NCBI GenBank assembly: GCA_002118135.1
Contig: BDIU01000184.1
Coordinates: forward strand, 1 to 64,000
Direction: 5' to 3'
Source: Trebouxia sp. TZW2008
Taxonomy: Eukaryota > Chlorophyta > Trebouxiophyceae > Trebouxiales > Trebouxiaceae
DNA length: 64,000 nt
Shown: one piece after another, positions 45,018 to 55,300 of the stretch
Layout: each line of letters starts with the position of its first letter
Position numbering within the stretch: position 1 is the first letter of the stretch
Translations under genes and position numbers: made by a program
The notes under the pieces: generated by a model
Databases searched by the model: none
What the model saw: the letters and a program-made list of their open reading frames with translations, nothing else
What the model was told of the DNA's origin: nothing

Positions 45018-47160
45018 ATGTCGTCACTCGTCGTGCGGGATCCGTCGGCTTCACGGACGCCGAATCATGAGCCCATTCTCTTCTGTCCTGCTTTAGAAAA
45101 TGAGATCGGTACAGCGCAGCTGCTTGTCGAGACTGTCCGGCCAGGTTGTCAGGTTGTCTGAGACTGGGGCATGTGGCATATGCGCTGCAACGTGTTTAGC
45201 TCAATTGCAGCTGGGGAAGTCATGAGGGTTTGCAAGTAGCCTTGAGAAGCTTCTGTGCACAAGCATCATGTACCTTCAAGTGCCGTACATGTACAGTGAC
45301 TTCAGATGACATGCAGCAATGAGTGTAACAAACACTGTTGGGGGACATGGCATGCATCTTCACTGGCTGTCTGCTTGCCTGCATATTGCACAATTGACAT
45401 GTACTGTGCTCCTCATCTGCATGCTGCATCAGCATAGCACTTGGCTTCCTGCAGTGACTTGCTGTCAGAAAGGCAGGTGGAATTCATGGACATCAGTACA
45501 TGGGATAAATCAAAGCCAGAGAGCAGATGCAATCCAGCAAAAACCAATGAATCAAGACTGCACACGCCCTGCACTGGCTATCTCATAGACTTGTCATCAG
45601 CGCGTAATCGTCAAGCTTGCTCAGTCAAGCACGGCACAACACAATTGATGCCTGATGGACTGTCGCATGCAATGACAGTACTTCAAGTTGTGGCAATTGA
45701 TGCATTGTTTGTGGCAAAGCTTCTGCCAAGACCATGTACCCTCAAATGGCAGCATGCGCGCAAGAGACCAAGAAGTCGTTTTGTACCAATGATTCACAGG
45801 CATCATGCAGATATACAGCAGTGTGTTAATGGCCTGCACTCGTATGAGACTGAGCTTTGAGACTGGGAACAGTTGTATGCATAGCTGCGTTTGGCACTGG
45901 CCGTTTGGCACTGGCCAAATACAGCATGCACTCAGCTGGTCAGCAGCTCAGCCAAGCAACAGTGAACAGCAGCAGCACAGCGCAGTCTTGCACGTTCAGC
46001 TGTGGTTCAGCTTGTCAGCTTGCCCTGTGTTACAAAGCGGTTGAGCAGCCAGCAGCAGCAGTCACACAGCCAGCAGATCTGCCAGCTAGTCAACTTCAAG
46101 CTTGGGTTGTTCAGTTGTTGCTTGATGCTCAGCACCCCCGATCGGCGAGCAACAGCGCAGCTGCAGCTCATTACAGTGCGACACAGATGCAGCTTGTTTC
46201 AAACAGCACCACAGCTTCAGTTGAAGGGTTGAGGTAACCTTGCGGGCTCACATAGCTGCTGGGGGCTTTGCTTTGCTTACGTCAAGTGTCTTCCAGACTT
46301 GTATTGCTGACATTAGCTTGCATCTGCCTTGTGCATAGGTATCAAGTTTTGCTTGCTGTTGCTGCATTCAACACTGCAGTGTCCGCACAGAGGTTCATTG
46401 ATGCTTCATATGCCAACGCTGCAGTGTTGCTTGTGGCAACAACAGGCAGACTGGCAGCACACACGCTTGTGTGGTGCATAATAATGCAGATTGTTACACA
46501 ATGTGCCACTAGAGCTTTTGTGATGTCAGCTTTTGTGTTGTTTTTACTGACAGTACTGCAGTGCTGGCATGTCCGCATTCTGTATCTGCACCACTGCACA
46601 GACAGGCATGGGCCTTGTCATTCGTGTTGCGTCAGTACGTTTACGCTGCTTTCTCACCTCGCAGCTCAGGGGCTTTGCCCTGGGCTTTCTCCTTTGTCTC
46701 AGGTCTTTCTGTCCAGCACTTCAGGTTTAAACAGACGGGCAGGGCAGAGCGGCACGAGTGCTTGTATGCCTTGTGCGTGAGGAGTTGTGACTTGCATGTG
46801 CCTGTGGATATTGTGATCTCTGTAGATATCTATACCTGCTCAAGGCCGCTTGTGGTTGCTATTTCTCAGGTAGTCAATTCTAAACTCGGGATGTTTTTGT
46901 TGCTTGATGCTCTGGACTCGTGGTCGGCAAGCTACTGCGCAGCTACAGCTCAGTCTACGGTATAAGACAGATGCAGCAGCATCAGCAGCAGCAACTGTAA
47001 ACTCCATACTCTGTGCGAAATTGTGCGGCATATGCATCAGCTTGAGTGGTGTCACAGATACTCTCATGCCCAAACCACGCACGACCAAGATGAAGAAGAG
47101 CCTTCCGAAGATCAGCTTGAGATGGCAAACATTGACCAGAGCATTGACATTATGTCGTAA
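45018..47160 (+). CDS. Putative unrecognised gene, incomplete model
   Basis: A plausible first exon, 45018-45108, starts MSSLVVRDPSASRTPNHEPI and ends in phase 1 at GTACAG. A plausible last exon ending at 47158-47160 carries an acidic tail (HDQDEEEPSEDQLEMANIDQ followed by SIDIMS). Middle exons are not resolved; an open stretch at about 45456-45660 (DLLSERQVEFMDISTWDK) is a candidate. Two blocks of similar sequence at about 46060-46200 and 46865-46985 (words TGTTGCTTGATGCTC, CGGCGAGC or CGGCAAGC) look like duplicated exon borders. The stop lies only 150 bp before the DLH start. No family recognised. Confidence 0.38.
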
Positions 47161-47309
47161 TTGTCACGCCGCACATGCAGAATCTGCAGCGCATGCACAA
47201 GCGCAAAACGAGACATTGAACTGAGTCTATTTCTGCGTATCTTAAAGTCGCGTTGGCAGATTCAGTTTGATAAACCACCTCACCGAACACGCGCGGGCTC
47301 GTGCCGAGC

Positions 47310-48402
47310 ATGGCTTCAAACGACCGACCGTGCTGCCTCGGCACCGTCAAGGAGGGGCAGCTTAAAGGCAAAATCATAGAGCTTGGTCCGTTGACGACAT
47401 ATGTCAGTGGATCTGACAAACCCGGCGCAGCAGCAGTCCTGCTGGTTCCCGATGTCTACGGATTCAGCATCCCTAACACCAGGCATGCAGCATGAGTACC
47501 TTATGCAAAGAAGCAACAGACGTTGCCCACGCATGGTCTAGTATCTAATTGACACATTTGCAATGCTCTGTAGATTGTTTGCTGATCAGTTGGCTGACCA
47601 AGGTTTCCTTGTGCTTCTCCCTGACATCTTCCATGGAGACCCAATCACTCCTGAGAAAAAGAACCAAGGCTTCCAGGAGTGGGCTGCGCGACACCCTCAG
47701 GGTCCGCAGATGCTTCAGTTGGACCGGCTTCTGACAGACGTGCAACAAGAGTACAAGCCGAAAAGCGTCAGTGTTGGCGGCTTTTGCTGGGGTGGACATC
47801 ATGCCATACTTCTGGCTCAAACAGACAAGGTGTCAGCTGCTGCTGTGGCGCATGGCTCCTTTCTCACCACAGAGATGGTGCAGGGCGTCAAGAAACCTAC
47901 TCTCTTCCTCTTTGCTGACAATGTGAGTTTCTGACATGTCTTTCATCACGCAAGCCAATCTGCTAAGTGAATGCAAGCACATGCAAGACTTGCTTTGCTT
48001 GTCACGCGCTCAACTCGCCAGCATATGCCTTCTGCAGTCTCATGCTTCTATCAAGACGCCTCTGCTGCTTTGTTGCATTCATTTCAAATCTCTGGGTGTC
48101 CACAAACCTGAACATGACAAAGCAAGCTGCAATGTTCTGGCCGATTCTGCATACTGCACCTGTGCTAATACCTGCAACATGCACAACTGCAGGATAGCCA
48201 AATTCCTGAAGATAAACGAAAGGAAATTGAAGGCATTCTGCAAAGCAAGGAGAAGCAGGGTATTGCAACCAAGGGCAAGTTTTACCCTGGCTGTGGGCAT
48301 GGCTGGACAATCAGAGGGGACGACTCAGACTATACACAAGCAGAAGGAGCTGCAGACGCCTTTGCACAGATGGTCTCATGGTTCAAAACCCATAGTCAAT
48401 GA
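47310..48402 (+). CDS. Dienelactone hydrolase family protein
   Basis: Alpha/beta-hydrolase of the DLH family (carboxymethylenebutenolidase-like); natural substrate unknown. Exons 47310-47482, 47574-47922 and 48193-48402 close in phase to 243 residues, the usual DLH length. It shows LLVPDVYGF, LADQGFLVLLPDIFHGDP, the nucleophile motif GGFCWGG (Cys129), an acidic residue in FADND (Asp173 or Asp175) and the catalytic His in PGCGHGW (His210). There is no targeting signal. Intron 1 starts GCATGC, not GT: the reading NTRLFADQL requires this GC-AG intron. The product could be a small-molecule esterase; the catalytic triad supports activity. Confidence 0.94.
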
Positions 48403-48430
48403 CAATTGACTACTTTGACTCCATTGCACA

Positions 48431-48598
48431 GATGTATTTCAGGATTTCTGAATCAGGAATACTGTCAAAGTAACTTGCATCCTGGCTCTGGGCACGACTT
48501 TGCAAGTTCAGGAGATGACGCAGACTCAACACAAGCAGAAGGGGCTTCAGATGCCTTTGCACAAATGGTCTCGTGGTTCAGAAGCCATGGTCAATGAC
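48431..48598 (+). pseudogene. Duplicate of the DLH terminal exon
   Basis: It encodes HPGSGHDF, then GDDADSTQAEGASDAFAQMV and SWFRSHGQ followed by TGA, matching GDDSDYTQAEGAADAFAQMV and SWFKTHSQ of the real last exon. The 5' part (after TATTTCAG) has an early stop, so it cannot replace the whole exon, but the distal half is conserved and in frame. The catalytic His is retained (GSGHDF for GCGHGW). Confidence 0.85.
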
Positions 48599-48872
48599 GA
48601 CTGACTTTCTTCTAGTATCCAGCGTTTTGTTGACTACTGTATGCTGTCAAATGTATTGGTTTGCCTGCTTTTTATTTGCCTTCCAGGTATTGCATTCTGC
48701 TGACCAGGCATGCGACATCATAGCAGACACAAGCTAGTCATGCAGCTACATGTTCTTGCTTAGCATTGCTTTGCACAGGTACCTGGCAGATAACCTGCAT
48801 GATGATTGTGGTTGTGATGTTTTCATCTCCTAGGCATCATGCAGCTTGTTGTTTGTTCAATGCGCACCTTGC

Positions 48873-49160
48873 GTCCCTAAAGTTGGAGGTCTGTGGGTCT
48901 TTGGAGATCTGCACCCGTATAGAGTCAAGACTTGTCCATAGCGACGTGATTATACACAGTTCCATACTGCGTGAATCCGTGTAAGTTTGCCTCCCTGCAG
49001 AATCGTACGAATTTTTTGCCTTGCAGATTTGCGTGTATCTATACCTTGCTCTAGATCTGTATGGGTACAGGTCTGTGCATATATATACACCACAAGACTG
49101 TAGGATTTTGCATGCAAGCGAATTTTTGTGGATCTGCGTGGAGCAGAAGTATGCAGACCC
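48873..49160 (+). repeat. Left arm of 3.1-kb inverted repeat pair
   Basis: The first 37 bp, from GTCCCTAAAGTTGGAGGTCT, match the right arm (51975-52011, reverse complement) at 36 of 37 positions. Beyond this the arm holds scattered AGATCTG and GGATCTGCGTGG words like the subterminal repeats of DNA transposons. No clear target-site duplication was found. Confidence 0.75.
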
Positions 49161-49993
49161 CTGAATTGGCAAATTGCTGCAGGACCGCATGAGTGCAGAG
49201 CTTTGCGACTTCTTGTCAGCTGACATAGCAGCATATACAGCTGCATCATAGCTCATGCATAGCCGCAATGTCATATCAACAAAGGTAGTGATTACGAGGG
49301 AACTGACGCGCTATCCAAACCAATACACAAGTCCACCTGAGCCACATTGAAATTGCAAAGCAAGCATGCATTGCTCCAAGCAAGCATTGCACCAAGCAAG
49401 ACCTGTAATCACAAGGTGAATCTGTGGGGACAGCTGATGCACATGCAATATGTAAACAAGCAAACAATCAACACACAAGGGCTACAATCAGACAGTGTGA
49501 GGCAAGCTGGAACAGAGCAGTATGACAATCAAGCCTGACATATAGTTGATATGGCTTCTTCTTGCCAAACCTGGATGAGCTGACATGTATCATCACTTCC
49601 ACCTGCACAGTGCAAAAGCAATAGTCAAACACAAGGCAAATCTTGATTGCTGCCCTATTGACAACAGTACGCAGCAATTTTGATGCAAGCAAGGTGGTGA
49701 GAACAATATGTAGCAGTGCAATGTTCTATCATGCTGATTCAATAGAGCTGTTTCAAGTCGACATGGAATAGGCTCACCAGAATAGGGTGCAGCAGGTCGA
49801 ATCTCTAGACTCGTTTGCCTCAAGTTGCATATCACAATCACTGATTTCTATTTGTGAGGCATCTTGTTCAACTTATCTCGTGCTGCTGCAACACAACAAC
49901 CGTCAGCAAGCCATGTTGTAACAAAATCGCTGCAGATGTATGTCGACGCCCATTGCTGGCTGCAAAAACAAATCGCAGAAGGCTGCTGCGTAC

Positions 49994-50386
49994 CTTGTAG
50001 TATCTAGCAGCAACTATATTTGTGAGTCGTAAAACCTCTGAAGGGCAGTGCCTCAGATTCGACAACTTGTGGTTGTCAGTCAACCAGGTTGTTAATATCT
50101 GCTGCAAACACAATTCCCAGTTGATGACCGTTGTTGAGGTCAGCAGCTGATGTGCACTGAAGCACAACAGAAATAGGCTCTTGACATGTCTTTCAGAACA
50201 GAGTAATGTGCACCAAATTACATTGTTAGCCAAACGTATGCAAGCTTCACACCAGCAAAGCAGTGAAGAGATTTGACCTTGAGGTGGGTACCTCTGGCAA
50301 TGGTGCTTGGACTTGCCATTGCAGATCTGATCAGGGTGCAAAGCTAGGTGAAGATTTCTGCAATAATAGCTGTTAATCCCTTCATC
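49994..50386 (-). CDS. Possible exons of an unrecognised gene
   Basis: Exon candidate 50292-50386 encodes DEGINSYYCRNLHLALHPDQ. The RNLHLALHPD core resembles J-domain helix II plus its HPD signature, though the following residue is Gln. A second candidate (about 50096 down to 49994) encodes TDNHKLSNLRHCPSEVLRL and ends RYYK at a GTACGC donor. They do not join in phase directly, so at least one exon is missing or the locus is decayed. It lies between the inverted repeat arms, so it may be cargo of a transposon or an independent gene. Confidence 0.28.
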
Positions 50387-51589
50387 CTGCACAGCAATAG
50401 GTGACAGTATTTCAAAGCTAGCTCTGCAAAAAAATGGGGAACAAACAGGCGCTGCCTGTCTGCAGCTAGAAAACACCAGAACCGCTAATCTCGATGACTC
50501 GTTCAAGTGTGGCAGAACAATAGAATCAAGCGGTTGCAGCAGGGTCGGCTGTAGTTTGCAACAGACTGATCGTTATGTGCAGTTCGAGAAGAACCCGACG
50601 GACACGCACGAAAGAAAACGCAGCGATATCACTACGCACGTACAACTCTTGGTGCAATCGCGATCCCGCAGAGTGACCCGACCGCGAGGCTGTCAGCAGA
50701 TGACTTGTGTTTGCTTCCCAACTGTCAGCTTCAAAACGGTCAAGCAGTTGGGGCGGTTAGCCTCAGCCCTGCGCAGCTGTAGCAATTTGTTTGCTGACTG
50801 CACACAGCCTTTTCTGTGTGCGTCGTCGCAATGTCCCCGTTGGCCTTACCACGTGTTGGCAGAGTGTGACTTTGCCATCTGACAGCAGTTTAGCTGCATT
50901 TAGCCTAGTAGGGCAGCTTCTGTAAGGCACTGCCTGTCACAGTGTAAGGCGTTGCATGTCAATAAAACAAAAATGTTTGCATGTATCACTTGAAGCAAGG
51001 ACGATTGCTGGCTGTGTTGATTGATGGTTGTTCAGCAAGCTTGTTCAGCATCTTGATACGTTATCACAATCAGCCTTGTTGCCATTCAGGATAGAAGCAA
51101 CTCTTGAAGAGTTTTGCTTGACAAGACGTTCAACCATCATTGACACCATAATGTCGTGTCATACAAAGCTGCAAGCTCACAGCCCTCTGGAGAATCAGGG
51201 TGCATGCCACACTCACTGTCACAGCCAGACTTTGCACAAGCCTACAGCATAAATCTGCAAGAGTAATGCCATGTGACAGCCCCTTGGCCAGCTGCAGTTG
51301 CTGATGCTGCCATACTTGCCAATCACCATATCAGCAAGCAACCCTGCCCATAGTCAAAGCTGTTGATTTGTCTTGATACTGTTCTCCAGCAGGCACTACA
51401 CCCTCTAAGGACACATCCAGGCTTGCAACCAAAGTCCAATAGTCATTCCTGTTTCATAGCGTGACCAGGTTTATTGATAGCTATGGCCCAGTGGCAGTCA
51501 ACAATCTGCATAACATGAGCTATGAAGCAGCTATGAGATCCTGCAGGCCCCTGTGAAGCAGCTATGAGGAAAGTCAATTCACGCATTTC

Positions 51590-52011
51590 TGTGCAGAGAT
51601 GCAATTGCAAAGATTTCTGAAAATCCACAATTCGCAGAACTGCAAGGGATTCCTGCTGCTATGGACTTGTGTAGATCTGTGCTGCACAGGTACTTGCTGC
51701 TGCAGATCTATGCAGATCTGTGCTGCGTGGAAAGCTGTGTGTGCGGATCTACGTAAATCGATAGGGCCAGATCTGCGCAAATACTTAACAGCCAGGATGT
51801 GCATAGATCTGCACAAGCATGTATTTGTATAGATCTGCATTACATAGATGTGCATAGTTACGCACCCGCGTAGAATTTTACAACATGCCAGACTGTATTT
51901 CTGCACAGAATTTGTGTTCTTAAATATCTGCGCAGGTCTATACTTGCAGATCTGTGGAGATTTCTTAATCTGCTGATCTTCAAAGACCCACAGACCTCCA
52001 ACTTTAGGGAC
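51590..52011 (-). repeat. Right arm of 3.1-kb inverted repeat pair
   Basis: Terminal 37 bp complementary to 48873-48909. The inner part holds at least six AGATCTG words between 51672 and 51955, a higher density than in the left arm. The flanking dinucleotides do not reveal a duplication. Confidence 0.75.
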
Positions 52012-52378
52012 AAGTTGTATAGCAGACCTCAGCAGGCAGGTTAGTTATTTGCAACAAGATTTCAGCCGGTAGTACCTCGGGTCAAAGCTGGCCTAAGTTT
52101 GCGTCTACAGTGACACAACTTGGCGAGTCACATGCACTTGATGCAGATAAATCCAGTTGAAACACAAAAATAAGCTCAGTCCTTGCTGTGCAGCTATTGC
52201 CCTGCGACTGCGACTGCTGCTCTTCTGTCAGGAGTCAACTTGAAGCCAGACAAGTTGAACGCTTGGGGCAAATTCTCGATCTGTGTGTGCACAGATCAAG
52301 CCAGGCCGCCTCTCAGATGAGGCGTTACACTATCCCATCATGAAGATTGTGACTTTCTGGCAGCATGAAGCCACAACG

Positions 52379-55300
52379 TTATGAGGCAGCATCTGCAGGA
52401 GTATCTGCTAATGATTCAATGCTTTTGCATGGACAAGCAATGTGTCTTGGCCAAGACAAATTGGAAAGCCGAGCACTGAGCTGTTGCCAAGGCTCCAAGC
52501 GAGCCTCAGTTGTCATTGGAGAAGCTCCAGAAGTGCTGGTCATTACCCATACTTCTGTGCTTCTTGGCAATGGCCAACCCTGCAGCACAGGGCATTTCAT
52601 CAGGACATCTGAAATGTTATTCTTGTGGCAATGTTCAAATCCTATCACATGCTCGTACATGTTAGATTCTGTTGTCATTGGATTAGCCTCAGCGTTATGG
52701 TCATTCTCCATACACATGAGCTTCTCGGCAATGGCCAACCCTGAAGCACGTGGCATCTCATCAGAGTATGCAGCAATGTATCCTTGTCTCAATGACCAGC
52801 GCACCATCACATCTGCCAGACTTTCTTGAACAAGATGCAGAAGTTCTGGTCATCAGCCATTCTTCTGTGCTTCTTGATAATGGCCACTCTGCGGCACAAG
52901 GAAAGTCAGAAGACTGTGATAACAGAATGATGCATTATGATATTGCAGTATCATGCCATATGATGTCTCTGAAGAAGCCACAGAGGTACTGGTCATCACC
53001 CATGCTTCTGTGCTTCTTGGCAAGGGCCAACCCTGCAGCACAATGATTGCTGTGCCACTATGACAAGGAAATAATGCATTACGATCTTGCAGTATCACGG
53101 CATATGATGTCTCTGAAGAAGCCCCAGAGGTACTGGTCATCAACTTGCCTCAATGCTTATTGACAATGGCCAACTCTGCATCACAAGGAAAGTCAGGAGA
53201 CTGTGACGACAGAATGATGCGTCACAATGTTGCAATATCATGCTGTGTATTGTCTTTGAAGAAGCTCTAGAGGTACTGGGTATCACCCATACCTCAGCGC
53301 TTATTGACAATGGCCAACTCTGAAGCACAGGGCATGAGATCAGGGCATTTAGTTTCACCAATCCCCTTTGACTTCACCAAGCAACATGACTTTGGGCAGT
53401 CTACTGTCAAGCACTCTACAGACATGCCCATACCACCTAAGCTCTTTGTTCCTCAGATGGGGGTCCATGCAAGGTGTTTGACACACAGCAAAAAAGAGTT
53501 GACAGTATTGAATGCTTGCCTGTGGTCACATGCTTTGCAGCCCAAAATTGAGAACTTTCTTTTTGCCTTTGCGAACAGAATGACGGGTGCAGCAGCAAGG
53601 GCTGGCATGAACGCAATGCATGCCTGCTGCAGCATAACAGGGGTGACACTATAAAGTGCTGTACCCTGGTGGCACGCTTTACCACCCTATGTCAAATCTG
53701 GGCACCTTCTTGTTGCCTTTGTAGCCAGTATTGATCAGCTGAGGCCATCCGACATGAGCACAATGCATGCTCAATGCAGCTGATTGCATGCATGCCTGAT
53801 GCAGCATACGAGGGGTAACGACATGCAGTGCTTGCCTCTGGTCGCATGCTTTGCGGCATAGCGTCAAATCTGAGCGTTTGCTTAATGCCTTTGCAGCTAG
53901 CATTGGTCAAGTTGTTCAGCAATGATGGGTAAGGGAGCAAGAATTGGCTTGAACGCAATGCATGCCTGCTGCAGCATAAAAGAGTGACAAGATGAAGTGC
54001 TTGCCTCTGGTCGCATGCTTTGCGGTCCAATGTCAAATCTGGGCACCTTCTTGTTGCCTTTGCGGCCAGTATTGATCAGTTCGGCCCACTGGCGCTTCCC
54101 AGAGAAAGCAACAAGAGCTGGGGCGCCACAATTTCCACATTTGCAACTGCAAATCACACGAAAGCTAACTCAGAAAAGCAACAAGAGCGGGGGCACCATT
54201 TTCGACATGCGAAACTGGATGTAGCATTCCTGACCACATCACACTATGTTTCACGGTGTAAGGTAAGGCTTGTAGCATTAGCCCTAGTGTAGCATTCAGT
54301 ACACAGCGCCACATGTCAGTCTGTCGTGTGTCACATCTCAAGCATTACATGCCTGGGAAGGACATGCTTGGGCACTAGTCCTTGCTATGATCTATGATCT
54401 ATCAACTTGTGTACAACCTACAAGACTATCAACTTGTATTACTGCTGTTGTTGCTAAATCATTAGAGTCCACACAAGTTGAAGGCAAACTTGAGTGCTGT
54501 AGGTTGTCTGCCGGCAGATCTATGCCGCAAAAGGAGGCATCTCACTGCATGATGACTCGGACATCTTGATGTGTCCAATGACCATAGCAACACTGAGACA
54601 GGCAGCAGCAGCTGTAATAACAGACACAAGTGTACTCGCTCAAAGGAAAGAAACAGAGAAGCAATGATCACGGGAAGCAAATCTTTGATTTAGTCTCAGC
54701 AAGTGGCGGCGGCACACCCAATACTTTCAGAAGCTCTTGCCATATGCAGGGTCAGGCGCCTGTAAAACCCAGAGCCCCAGCTTTGGAAGGTGGCAGAGTC
54801 AAACTGGGAGCTGTCTGTCCCTGGGATGCCTGATCCAACATCAGTGAAGCCAATGCCAGCATCACCAGCCATGCAATCGTCATCCTTCAACAAGACATTG
54901 AAAGTCATAGTAAGAATCTGAAGGTGGCGAGGTGTATTGAGACATGTGTATTTCTGTGACGCCTGTTCCATCATGAGTGAAAACAATGCCAGCATCACCA
55001 GCCATGCAATCGTCATCCTGCAAGGAGACAGGGAAAGTCATAGTGAGACTCTGAAAGGTAACAGAGCTACATTGAACCTTGTGTATTTGTGTGATGCCTG
55101 TCCCAACATCAGTGAAGCTAACTCCAGCATCAGGAGCCATACATTTGTCGTCCTGCAAGAAGACAGTGAAAGTGATGGTGACATTCAGAAAGGTGGCAGA
55201 GTTGAATTGTGAGCTCTGTCCCTGGAATGCCGGATCCACCATCAGTGAAGCCAATGCCAGCATCAGGAGCCATACATTCGTCATCCTGCAAGAAGACAGT

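Larger units (their letters stand above)
48603..52378. other. Gene-poor interval between DLH and the glycosylase gene
   Basis: Holds an inverted repeat pair (48873-48909 and 51975-52011) with AGATCTGC-rich arms, a CpG-rich patch at 50540-50700 that looks like a promoter, and possible exons at 49994-50386 on the minus strand. No complete gene could be assembled. Confidence 0.5.

Noticed and set aside
46268..46780. Hydrophobic + strand frame of about 170 codons
   Set aside because: It looks membrane-like in part (VLLAVAAFNTAVSAQ), but no splice borders, start context or family support it as a unit; it may overlap the putative 45018-47160 gene and is not called separately.
53290..54300. Multiple open frames on both strands suggesting a repeated gene family
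   Set aside because: Minus-strand readings match glycosylase exon 5 only; the periodic open frames come from tandem copies of that exon end.
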